The translations under genes and the position numbers were made by a program. Shown here in pieces: positions 32,622-40,576 of a stretch of 64,000 nt of DNA. Source of the DNA: Hoeflea_A sp965249925. GTDB taxonomy: Bacteria > Pseudomonadota > Alphaproteobacteria > Rhizobiales > Rhizobiaceae. The stretch lies in NCBI GenBank assembly GCA_965249925.1, contig OZ252260.1:4340001-4404000 (forward strand), read 5' to 3'. The notes under the pieces are model-generated. The model was given only the letters and a program-made list of their open reading frames with translations, had not been told where the DNA came from and made no database searches. Every line of letters starts with the position of its first letter. Position 1 is the stretch's first letter.

Positions 32622-35506
32622 GTCCATCCCAAGATTTTCTGCATCGCCGCTGCCAGGTCGTTCGTCGGCGCTGCCGTCAACTCGCGCTGCCGCCAGCAGA
32701 CATGTGTGTCAGGCCGCACCAGGACGCAACCGGAATCGGAGACCTCCGATTGTATCGCCCAATCACCGAAGGTATCGGTGATCTCGCAACCCGGTCCGAC
32801 CTGCCAGACCTTGATCTCGACACCAGTCTCAGCCGAGACACGGGCCGCCGCCTCGACCCATCCGGAGCCGGAGACACCGGTGAACAGCGTAAACCGACCG
32901 CGGCCGGCAAGGTCCAGCGTCGACACCTGCTTGCCGTCATGATCGAGCCACAGATGCGGCAGGTTTGCGCCCGGCCAGGTGGTCGCTTGGTAATACAGTT
33001 CGGCATCGCGCGTGTATTCCGGTTCGGCGGTTCCATCCGGGACGACGGCGTCCGACTTATAGCGCTGGCCCATTTCGACGCCGTGGCAATTGAACTCGTA
33101 GCTCTTCTGACGGATGTACTTGTTGAGCGCCTTTCGCCGCGCCTCGGCCTCGACGGTCGGCTGCTTGCGGGCATCCATCCGACGTTTGATCTCCTCTGGC
33201 GTTCCGGGCTGCAGCAGGCCCAGCGTCTCGAAAATCGGCGCATAGTCCTCGATCGATTTGTTGGCGCGGGTGACGATCTGCTTGCCGACCGGCTGACGTT
33301 CGGCGTTGTAGGTGTCGAGCAGGCTGGGTGCCGCCTTGCCGCGCAGCACCAGCGCCATCTTCCAGGCCAGATTGTAGGCGTCCTGGATCGACGTGTTCGA
33401 CCCCAGCCCGTTTGTCGGTGGATGCCGGTGCACGGCATCGCCCATGCAGTACACCCGGCCTTTCGAGTAGCGCCGCGCCACCATGTTGTTGACGGTCCAG
33501 TAGCTGAGCTTGGTGATCTTGATCGGGATCTCGTCGTCGCCGATGAGCTGGCGCACGATCGCCTCGGCCTCGGCGTCGGACAGCTGCGGCGGACCGTCCT
33601 TGATGTCGTATCCGTAGATGGACAGCCATTTGTACCAGGGCCGCACCATGCGTATGACGCCGGCACCGATGCCGCCGATATTCGAGCCCGGCTGGAAGAT
33701 CCAGTAGAGCACCGAGGGCCGGTGGCCGACATATTTGGTCAGATCGGCTTCAAACTCGATGTTCATCGAGCCTTCCAGCCCCATCCTGCCGTCCATCGAC
33801 AGGCCGAGATCCTCGGCGACCTGCGAACGCGCGCCGTCGGCGCCGATCATGTATTTGGCGCGGATCCGGTAGGTCTGATCGGCGACCCGGTCGCGCACCG
33901 TCGCCACCACGCCGTTCTCGTCCTGCATATGGCTGACATATTCGGTCTTGAAGCGGGCGATGGTGCCGGATTCCATCGCCTTGCCGACGATAATCGGTTC
34001 GAGCAGCGTCTGCGGGATGTCGCAGATATGACAGGGGGAGGCGAGGTCGTAATCGGCCTTGCGTTTCGGATGGTTGCCCCAGGTCAGCAGTCGTCCGATC
34101 TCCTCGCCGGCGAGCGACGTACAGAAAACGTTGTTGCCCATCAGTTCCTGCGGCACCGACTTTTCCTTCGCCTCTTCCTCGACACCAAGCTCGCGCAGGA
34201 CCTCCATGGTGCGCTGATTGGTGATGTGGGCGCGCGGTGTGTTGGCCAGCCAGGCGTATTTTTCGATCATCACATTGTCGATGCCGTAGCTGGACAGCAG
34301 CGCCGCCATGGCGCCGCCGGCCGGTCCGGAACCGACGATCAGAACATCGGTCTCGATATCGAACATCGGGTCCTCCACTCGAATATCGGCGCCGCTGACC
34401 CCCGCGGGCGCCGGTTTGGTCATTTCCTTGACGGGTTGGGTGTAATCCGGCACCGGTGTGTCGGGCCCGATCAGGCGCCGCCGGGTCGGAAAGATCGAAA
34501 AATCGTAGCGGTTCTGGATGAATCCCCAGATGCCCCGCGGCGCCACCAGCATGAACACGATGGCGATGGCGCCGAGCAGCATCAGGTACCAGGTGCCGTA
34601 CTGGGACAGCCAGTTCTGCAGGACGAAGAGGATCAGGGCACCGATGATCGGGCCTTCCAACGTGCCGATGCCGCCGATAATCACGATGAACAGCACATAT
34701 GCGGTCCAGTCGATCACTGAAAACGCGCTGTCCGGAGTGATCGAAGCGCGTTGGAAAAAGATCAGCGCGCCGGTCACCGCCGCTCCGCAGGCCGCAAACA
34801 GATAAACGCCCAGCTTGGCACGCCCGATGTCGACGCCGACACTCTCGGCTGCCTGCTGGTTGTCGCGGATCGCCGAAAGCGCCAGGCCGGCGCGGGTGCG
34901 CAGGAAGAAGTAGATGACACCGATAATGATGACGGCGATCGCCAATGCCAGCCAGTAGGAGAGAATGTCCCGCGCCGCCGAGGTCTTGATGTCGAGCAGT
35001 TCGCGGATCCAGGTGACACCGAACATGCTCCTGGCGACATCGGAGGGCAGGGAGGTGCCGGTGCCGCCGCCGAGCGCCTTCCACTGCGCGAATACCAGGC
35101 GATAGACTTCCGCCGCCACCCAGGTGCCAATGGCGAAATAGGCACCCTGCAGGCGAAACACCACATAGGATGTAGGGATGGCGAAGACGATGCCGATCAG
35201 CCCGGCCATCAGGATGGCGAGCAGCGGATTGAGGCCCCACAGGATCGCACCGGCGAAACCTATGTAGGCGCCCAGCCCGACAAACGCCTGCTGGCCGACG
35301 CTGACCAGTCCGCCATAGCCGGCGAGCAGGTTCCAGCACTGCGCCAGGGCGATCATGGTCAGCACGAAAAACAGGTCCTGGATCAGCGATCGGCTGACGA
35401 ACAGCGGTGCCGCGATCAGCCCGACGAACACGATGATGAGCACCGCCAGAGCGATGTTGCTGGCGCGGGTGGATTTGGCGACGCTGTAGTCCTTGTGCTC
35501 CAGCAT
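32618..35506 (-). CDS. LivM permease fused in frame to a TfdB/PcpB-like FAD phenol monooxygenase
   Basis: One uninterrupted 962-codon frame. Residues 1-345 are a complete LivM permease (LAGYGGLVSVGQQAFVGLGA; coupling loop SAIRDNQQAAESVGVD). A 35-residue Pro-rich linker follows. From Met381 comes a full-length flavoprotein phenol hydroxylase: FAD motif VGSGPAGG (391-398), WLANTPRAHITNQRTMEVL (419-437), DG motif IGADGARS (554-561) and GD motif YCMGDAVHRHPPTNG (686-700). This segment is nearly as long as chlorophenol hydroxylase TfdB and shares its most specific phrases. Met381 (ATG at 34366) has its own GGAGG box, so a free hydroxylase may also be made. The hydroxylase would act at the membrane on phenol as it enters. 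Substrate is unproven. Confidence 0.9.
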   Translation of the reverse strand: MLEHKDYSVAKSTRASNIALAVLIIVFVGLIAAPLFVSRSLIQDLFFVLTMIALAQCWNLLAGYGGLVSVGQQAFVGLGAYIGFAGAILWGLNPLLAILMAGLIGIVFAIPTSYVVFRLQGAYFAIGTWVAAEVYRLVFAQWKALGGGTGTSLPSDVARSMFGVTWIRELLDIKTSAARDILSYWLALAIAVIIIGVIYFFLRTRAGLALSAIRDNQQAAESVGVDIGRAKLGVYLFAACGAAVTGALIFFQRASITPDSAFSVIDWTAYVLFIVIIGGIGTLEGPIIGALILFVLQNWLSQYGTWYLMLLGAIAIVFMLVAPRGIWGFIQNRYDFSIFPTRRRLIGPDTPVPDYTQPVKEMTKPAPAGVSGADIRVEDPMFDIETDVLIVGSGPAGGAMAALLSSYGIDNVMIEKYAWLANTPRAHITNQRTMEVLRELGVEEEAKEKSVPQELMGNNVFCTSLAGEEIGRLLTWGNHPKRKADYDLASPCHICDIPQTLLEPIIVGKAMESGTIARFKTEYVSHMQDENGVVATVRDRVADQTYRIRAKYMIGADGARSQVAEDLGLSMDGRMGLEGSMNIEFEADLTKYVGHRPSVLYWIFQPGSNIGGIGAGVIRMVRPWYKWLSIYGYDIKDGPPQLSDAEAEAIVRQLIGDDEIPIKITKLSYWTVNNMVARRYSKGRVYCMGDAVHRHPPTNGLGSNTSIQDAYNLAWKMALVLRGKAAPSLLDTYNAERQPVGKQIVTRANKSIEDYAPIFETLGLLQPGTPEEIKRRMDARKQPTVEAEARRKALNKYIRQKSYEFNCHGVEMGQRYKSDAVVPDGTAEPEYTRDAELYYQATTWPGANLPHLWLDHDGKQVSTLDLAGRGRFTLFTGVSGSGWVEAAARVSAETGVEIKVWQVGPGCEITDTFGDWAIQSEVSDSGCVLVRPDTHVCWRQRELTAAPTNDLAAAMQKILGWT
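34364..34376 (-). promoter_or_regulatory. Internal ribosome binding site and start codon inside the LivM-monooxygenase gene
   Basis: On the minus strand GGAGG (complement of 34372-34376) is followed after 5 bases by an ATG (complement of 34364-34366) encoding Met381. That is ideal spacing, at exactly the first residue of the monooxygenase domain. It suggests either that the two genes were once separate and the livM stop was lost, or that both a fusion and a free enzyme are translated. Confidence 0.65.
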
Positions 35507-35507
35507 C

Positions 35508-36374
35508 TCAATCCACCGCGCGCGGGAACAGGCCGCGCGGCCTGACGATCAGGACGATCAGGAAGACGATGTGCCCGGCGAGGATCTGCCATTCCGGATT
35601 GATCTTGGCGCCGATTGTCTGCGCCAGGCCTAGAATGACGCCGCCGGCCAAAGTCCCCCACAGACTGCCGAGCCCGCCGATGATCACCGCCTCGAAGGCG
35701 AAGATCAGCCGTGCCGGTCCGATCAGCGGATCGAAGGTGGCGCGAGCCCCGAGATAAAGCCCGGCGATCGCCACCACCGTCATGGCCAGCCCCATGGCGA
35801 GCGCGAAGATGCGGGAATTGTCGATGCCCATCAGCTGGGCGGTCACCGGATCGTCCGACGTGGCGCGGAAGGCCCGGCCGGTTTCCGTGTGGTAGAACAA
35901 CCAATTCAACGCTGAAATGACGACAATCGCCGAGACAAAAGTCAGCAGCGGCATCGCACCGATGGCGAGGCCTTCACCGATGCGGATCGAGACCTCTTCA
36001 AAACCGCCCGCTTTCAGCCTCTGCGTGTCGGCCGAAAACACCTCTAGCATGCCGTTCTGCAGGACGATCGACAGACCGAAGGTTACCAGCAGCGGCGGCA
36101 GGATATCGCGACCCAAGGTCCGGTTCAGGATGACGTATTGCAGGGCGTAGCCGATGGCGAACATCAGGACGGCGGCCACCACCGCTGACACGACGATATT
36201 CAGGCCCAGAGCGTCGATGCCGACCAGCACGGCGAAGGCACCGAGCACCATGAAGTCTCCATGCGCCAGATTGACCAGGCGCATGATGCCGAAAATGATC
36301 GACAGGCCGATGGCGAACAGCGCGTAGAGCCCGCCGAGCAAAATGCCTTGTATGATGGTATCGACCCAGGCCAT
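35508..36374 (-). CDS. livH: Branched-chain amino acid-type ABC permease LivH, aromatic operon
   Basis: A 288-residue permease with about eight helices, beginning MAWVDTIIQGILLGGLYALFAIG and carrying the LivH segment FGIMRLVNLAHGDFMVLGAF and the coupling loop TGRAFRATSDDPVTAQLMGIDNSRI. The ATG at 36374 lies 8 bases past the livF stop; a TTG at 36386 would overlap livF. Its stop is one base before the LivM-monooxygenase start, implying tight translational coupling of the two permease halves. Confidence 0.92.
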   Translation of the reverse strand: MAWVDTIIQGILLGGLYALFAIGLSIIFGIMRLVNLAHGDFMVLGAFAVLVGIDALGLNIVVSAVVAAVLMFAIGYALQYVILNRTLGRDILPPLLVTFGLSIVLQNGMLEVFSADTQRLKAGGFEEVSIRIGEGLAIGAMPLLTFVSAIVVISALNWLFYHTETGRAFRATSDDPVTAQLMGIDNSRIFALAMGLAMTVVAIAGLYLGARATFDPLIGPARLIFAFEAVIIGGLGSLWGTLAGGVILGLAQTIGAKINPEWQILAGHIVFLIVLIVRPRGLFPRAVD

Positions 36375-36382
36375 AAGGCTCT

Positions 36383-37084
36383 TCAACTCCCGAAATAGGC
36401 GGCCCGGATCTGATCACGGCTGACCGCGCCGGGCTTGCCGGTCAGCGTGACGCGGCCTTCCAGCAGGCAATAGATCCGGTCCGAGACCTCGAGGGCCTGG
36501 TTGATATTCTGTTCGACGATGATGACGCTGGCGCCTTCGCCGCGGATCGCGTCGAGCGCCCTGTAGATGTCGCGGATCACCGACGGTGCCAGGCCGAGAC
36601 TGATCTCGTCGCAGAGAAGCAGCCGCGGATTGGCCATCAGCGCCCGGCCGAGCGCCACCATCTGTTGCTGGCCGCCGGACAGGCTTGTGGACGCCTGGTG
36701 ACGCCGTTCGTTGAGCACCGGAAACAGCCGGTAAACGCTCTCCAGCGACCACGGACCACGCACCTTGCGGCCATAGTTGCCGACCAGCAGGTTTTCTTCG
36801 ACGGACAGCGATGGGAAGAGCCGTCGACCCTCCGGCACCATGGCGATGCCCAGTTGCAGGATGTGGGCCGGTTTCGAACCGGCAATCGGCTTGCCATCGA
36901 ATAGGATCATCTCCGGTGTCGCCTTAAGCAGGCCGACCAGCGCCGACAGATAGGTCGATTTGCCGGCCCCGTTGGCGCCGATCATCGCCACCGTCTCACC
37001 TTCGTCGACATGGCTGTCGATGCCGTAGAGCGCCTGGAAATCACCGTAGGAGGCGGTCAGCCCGTGGGTCTCCAGCATCGCCAT
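36383..37084 (-). CDS. livF: ABC transporter ATPase LivF, aromatic operon
   Basis: A 233-residue ATPase: Walker A GANGAGKST, signature SLSGGQQQMVALGRAL, Walker B LLLCDEISLGLAP and switch VEQNINQALEVSD. SLGLAP replaces the more common TEGLAP or TAGLSP, a substitution seen in many importers for aromatic or unusual substrates. Its start overlaps the livG stop (TGATG). Confidence 0.92.
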   Translation of the reverse strand: MAMLETHGLTASYGDFQALYGIDSHVDEGETVAMIGANGAGKSTYLSALVGLLKATPEMILFDGKPIAGSKPAHILQLGIAMVPEGRRLFPSLSVEENLLVGNYGRKVRGPWSLESVYRLFPVLNERRHQASTSLSGGQQQMVALGRALMANPRLLLCDEISLGLAPSVIRDIYRALDAIRGEGASVIIVEQNINQALEVSDRIYCLLEGRVTLTGKPGAVSRDQIRAAYFGS

Positions 37085-37797
37085 CAGTCGACCCCGAGAT
37101 AGATGCGCTGCACGGCCTCGGAGTGCATGACCGATTGCGGCTCGCCATCGGCAATGATCTTACCGAAGTCGATCGCCACCAGCCGCGACACCACCGCGAG
37201 CAGCGCATGAGTCACGTGCTCGATCCAGACGATCGTCGTGCCTTCGGCATGGACGCCCTGGATGGTGGCGATCAGGCTGTGGCACTCGTCATCGGTGAGA
37301 CCACCGGCGATTTCGTCGAGCAGCAGCAGGCGCGGCTTGGTTGCCAGTGCCCGTGCCAGTTCCAGCCGCTTGCGCTCAAGCAGCGTCAGAGCCCCGGCCG
37401 GCAGGTTGGCTTTTGGCAACAGTCCCGTCCGGTAGAGCACGTCGACGGCGTGATCCTGGATGTCGCGCTCGCGCGCCTCGGCACCGAAACACGCCGATAC
37501 GGCAATATTCTCGAAAACCGTCATATGCTCGAACGGCTGCGGGATCTGGTAGCTGCGCCCCAGTCCGGCATGAACGCGCGCGCGCATCGGTGCACCGGTG
37601 ATGTCGGCGCCATCCAGGCCGACGGTGCCGCCGTCGGGCTTCAGGTTGCCGCAAATCAGGTTGAACAGCGACGACTTGCCGGCGCCGTTGGGCCCGATAA
37701 TACCCAGCGCCTCGCCGTCCTCGACGTCCAACGTGATGTCGTCGGCGACCACCACCGCGCCAAAGGCTTTTTTGAGGTTGCGCAATTCAAGCAGCAT
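37084..37797 (-). CDS. livG: ABC transporter ATPase LivG, aromatic operon
   Basis: A 237-residue ATPase: Walker A GPNGAGKSS, the LivG insert RARVHAGLGRSYQIPQPFEHMTVFENI (about 67-93), signature ALTLLERKRLELARAL and Walker B LLLLDEIAGGLTDDE. The signature lacks the canonical LSGGQ and reads LTLLERK, a LivG variant seen elsewhere. It follows the binding-protein gene across a 66-base gap that holds a hairpin. Confidence 0.92.
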   Translation of the reverse strand: MLLELRNLKKAFGAVVVADDITLDVEDGEALGIIGPNGAGKSSLFNLICGNLKPDGGTVGLDGADITGAPMRARVHAGLGRSYQIPQPFEHMTVFENIAVSACFGAEARERDIQDHAVDVLYRTGLLPKANLPAGALTLLERKRLELARALATKPRLLLLDEIAGGLTDDECHSLIATIQGVHAEGTTIVWIEHVTHALLAVVSRLVAIDFGKIIADGEPQSVMHSEAVQRIYLGVD

Positions 37798-37813
37798 GGT
37801 CTGGGGTCCGACA

Positions 37814-37841
37814 GGATCGCCGGGGCAGGCCGCGGCGATCC
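37814..37841 (-). terminator. Hairpin between binding-protein and livG genes
   Basis: GGATCGCC (37814-37821) and GGCGATCC (37834-37841) form a perfect 8-bp stem around a GC-rich 12-base loop. No T-run follows on the minus strand. It probably limits read-through or protects the binding-protein mRNA, as at two other binding-protein genes in the window. Confidence 0.6.
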
Positions 37842-37863
37842 TTGCTTGCAGTGAGGTGCACGC

Positions 37864-39183
37864 CTATCCGATCGGCTCCATCTCGCCAGCGACCGGAATA
37901 TCCGGATAGGTCTTGTTGTCGACGATCACGATGCGGAAATTGCCGTCGTCGGACTTGCGCCACTGACCACCGACCAGCGGCGTTTTGGTGACGTTTTTCG
38001 CGGCGAATGGCGGCAGGCCGGCACCGTCCCACTTGATCGGTCCGACGATGGTATTCATGTCGGTAGCCGCGATGGCGGCGACGACTTCCTCGGCATCGTT
38101 GACCGAATCGACGCGTTTCACCGTGTCGACGACGATTTCGAACAGCGCGTGTACGAAGCCGAGCGGCTGCGTCCATTGCTTCCCGGTATCGCCTTCATAG
38201 GCGTCGCACAACTGGCCGGCGGTGATGCCGTTGATCGACGATGCGAAGGGGTGGACGTTCGACCACCAGACCTCCGACGACAGGTTCTGTGCGGCGTCGC
38301 CGATTGCATTGACGGCGGACGGGAACAGGATCGCCTTGCCGACCGAGGCGGCCTTGGGCCGGAAGCCCTGCTGCGCGGCCTGGGTCCAAAAGGTGGCGAA
38401 GTCCGGCGGCAGGCAGACGCCGGTGACGATCTCGCAATCGCCATCCTTAAAGGCGGTGATCTGCGCGGAAAAGTCGTCCTGCAGGTTCTGGTAGCGGCCG
38501 GGATCGACCAGCTTGTAGCCGGACGGGCCGACCATGGCGGGGAATCCGGTGTTGGGATCGCCCCAGGCGTTGCCGTCCGCATCGTTCGGAAACAGCCCGC
38601 CGACGATCTTATTGGTCTCGAGCTGGTTCCACATGTTCATGAACACCTGGGTCACATCCTCCAGGCCCCACAGGAAGTGATAGGTGTAGTTGAACGGCGC
38701 CCAGGTGCCCGGATCGCCCGGGTTGCCCTGCCGGCCGATGAACCACGGTTGCCACGGCGCCAGCGTCGAAATGCAGGGTATTTCTTCGATCTCGCAGATG
38801 GTGGAGACCGGGTTGGTGGTCTCCGGCGTGTGCGCCACCACCATGATGTCGATCTCGTCGTCGACAATCAGCTCCTTGGCGACCTCGGCGGCCCGGTTGG
38901 GATTCGACTGGCTGTCCTTGATCACTACGTCGAACGTGTAGGTTTTCGAACCGGCGGCGACCCCGCCCTCGGTATCCTTCAGAAAGCCCTGGATGATGAA
39001 GTCATCGACCTCCGCAAAGGCGGCGAGCGGTCCCGTTTGCGGGCTGACATAGCCGATCTTCACGGTGCGTGCCTGCGCATGCACGGCCGGCGCGTAGACG
39101 CTCGCCGCAGCCGTGAGCCCTGTTGCCGCGGTGGTTTTCAGAAATGTTCGGCGGTCCAGTCCGCTTCTATGCCTGGTCTTCAT
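37864..39183 (-). CDS. ABC transporter substrate-binding protein, Tat-type signal, aromatic operon
   Basis: A 439-residue Peripla_BP_6-type binding protein. The N-terminus has a twin-arginine motif (DRRTFLK, residues 10-16) before a weakly hydrophobic stretch and an AVHAQA cleavage site, so it may be exported folded by the Tat system, unlike the Sec-type LivK at 15.9 kb. The mature start TVKIGYVSPQTGPLAAFAEVDD is standard. It is rich in tryptophan in the pocket half (WQPWFIG, WAPFNYTYHFLWG, EVWWSNVHPF), in keeping with an aromatic ligand. It is the second gene of the operon, 21 bases after the maleylacetate reductase gene. Confidence 0.9.
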   Translation of the reverse strand: MKTRHRSGLDRRTFLKTTAATGLTAAASVYAPAVHAQARTVKIGYVSPQTGPLAAFAEVDDFIIQGFLKDTEGGVAAGSKTYTFDVVIKDSQSNPNRAAEVAKELIVDDEIDIMVVAHTPETTNPVSTICEIEEIPCISTLAPWQPWFIGRQGNPGDPGTWAPFNYTYHFLWGLEDVTQVFMNMWNQLETNKIVGGLFPNDADGNAWGDPNTGFPAMVGPSGYKLVDPGRYQNLQDDFSAQITAFKDGDCEIVTGVCLPPDFATFWTQAAQQGFRPKAASVGKAILFPSAVNAIGDAAQNLSSEVWWSNVHPFASSINGITAGQLCDAYEGDTGKQWTQPLGFVHALFEIVVDTVKRVDSVNDAEEVVAAIAATDMNTIVGPIKWDGAGLPPFAAKNVTKTPLVGGQWRKSDDGNFRIVIVDNKTYPDIPVAGEMEPIG

Positions 39184-39204
39184 GGTCTCCTCCCAAAGTT
39201 TGCT

Positions 39205-40266
39205 TCAGTCGTCCGGCCGCGCTCCCGCATAGGCCTGTTCGATGAGCGCCCGAATATCGTCGCGGTCGAAAGACCGCGGGTTCCAATAGGGGTTTGCGGT
39301 GGCAAGCCCGGCGGCGCGATCGATGCCGTCGCCCGGCATGCCGATATCGGCCAGCGCCAACGGTGCCCCGATGCGTTTTGCCAGATCCCACAAACCACCG
39401 CCGACGCTGTCGGATTTCAAAATCTGCTTGACCGCGTCGAGTTCCGGTGCGGCTTTGGCGTTGAACCCGGCGGCATGCGGCAACACGATCGTGTGGGTCT
39501 CGGCATGCGGCAGGTTGAAGGCGCCGCCCAGCGTGTGGCACAGCTTATGGTGAAGCGCCATGCCGGCCGATCCAAGCGCCATGCCGCACAAAAACGCGCC
39601 GTATTGCGCCCGTTGACGCGCTTCGATGTCGTCCGGCATGTCGACGATCACCGGCAGCGATTCCGCCAGCGCGGTGATCGCTTCCAGGCACTGCAGGCGC
39701 GAGATTGGATTTTTCTCCTGGGCGTACAAAGCCTCGATCGCGTGGGCGATGGCGTTCATGCCGGAGGCCGCGGAGATCGCCGGCGGCAGGGTCAACGTAT
39801 AATCGACGTCATAGATGACGCTGGCCGGCAGCACCCGCGGGTCCTTGAGCGTGGTTTTGACGCCGTCTTCCGTTTGCCCGAGAATGGTGGTCATCTCGGA
39901 GCCCGCATAGGTTGTCGGCAACGCGACCTGCGGGATATCGGCGCGCAACGCGATCGCCTTGGCAAGACCGATGGTCGAGCCGCCGCCGACGGCCACCGTG
40001 CAGTCGGCACCGGCCTGTTGCAGCTTCGTTAGCGCCTGCTCGGTCACCTGCACGGGTGTGTGCATGGTGGCGACCGGCAGCACTCCGGCCGACAACGCTC
40101 CGAGGGCTGCGGCGATCTCCTCGGCCTGAGCCCGCTGCTGCGGTGTGGAAAGCACCATCGCGCGTTGCCGGCCGAGCCACTGCATCTCTTCACCGGCTTT
40201 GGTCCGTCCGCCGCGTTCGAACCGCACGCGCAACGGCAGTGCCGTATAAGTGAAATCCTCCACCAT
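39205..40266 (-). CDS. Maleylacetate reductase (iron-alcohol dehydrogenase family)
   Basis: A 353-residue protein of the Fe-ADH superfamily, close in length and motifs to MacA/TfdF. The NAD(P) motif GGGST is at 94-98, PTTYAGSEMT at 117-126, and the metal/active-site region HHKLCHTLGGAFNLPHAETH at 239-258. It reduces maleylacetate to 3-oxoadipate with NAD(P)H, and family members also remove chlorine from 2-chloromaleylacetate. It is the first gene of the leftward operon and receives the product of the divergently encoded hydroxyquinol dioxygenase. The position directly opposite that ring-cleavage gene makes the assignment firm. Confidence 0.93.
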   Translation of the reverse strand: MVEDFTYTALPLRVRFERGGRTKAGEEMQWLGRQRAMVLSTPQQRAQAEEIAAALGALSAGVLPVATMHTPVQVTEQALTKLQQAGADCTVAVGGGSTIGLAKAIALRADIPQVALPTTYAGSEMTTILGQTEDGVKTTLKDPRVLPASVIYDVDYTLTLPPAISAASGMNAIAHAIEALYAQEKNPISRLQCLEAITALAESLPVIVDMPDDIEARQRAQYGAFLCGMALGSAGMALHHKLCHTLGGAFNLPHAETHTIVLPHAAGFNAKAAPELDAVKQILKSDSVGGGLWDLAKRIGAPLALADIGMPGDGIDRAAGLATANPYWNPRSFDRDDIRALIEQAYAGARPDD

Positions 40267-40576
40267 CCCCCCGTGCGTTGCCTCGCAAAATCCACGGCGT
40301 TCGCTATGCGAACTGTCTCTAAAGCTTCGGCCCGAGCGACATCATAGTCAAGATTTGGCAGAAAATTAATTGAGCTGCAGAAGCGAATTGTACATTCGTC
40401 AGGGCGTTTAGTCGGTTAAAATCAGAATGTTATGGTGATGCAAATATCGGATTATCCGGTCCCATCCGAGCTCGGTTTGAGCCGTTGACTGTTCGTCACA
40501 ACAGCCTATGTTGGATCGCAAAGAAGCTTTTTGTTCGATGCAAGCGGGCAGTTGCGAACAGAATGCGAGGGAGGAC
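40267..40576. promoter_or_regulatory. Divergent control region of the (halo)phenol cluster with candidate IclR operator
   Basis: This 310-base, AT-richer gap drives the leftward reductase/transport operon and the rightward dioxygenase gene. At 40384-40398 lies CGAATTGTACATTCG, a 5-bp inverted repeat (CGAAT/ATTCG) around 5 bases, the size expected for an IclR-family site. Fifteen to twenty bases to its right is TAAAAT (40417-40422), a possible -10 for the rightward gene, with no good -35, as at activator-dependent promoters. No open frame of note lies within. Confidence 0.5.

Noticed and set aside
32702..34720. Long plus-strand open frame (672 codons) opposite the monooxygenase
   Set aside because: It is antisense to a gene with clear FAD and TfdB-type motifs, and its protein has no recognisable domain. 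Long antisense frames are common in GC-rich coding DNA.
38149..40032. Plus-strand open frame (627 codons) across the binding-protein and reductase genes
   Set aside because: It spans two well-supported genes on the other strand and has no domain of its own.
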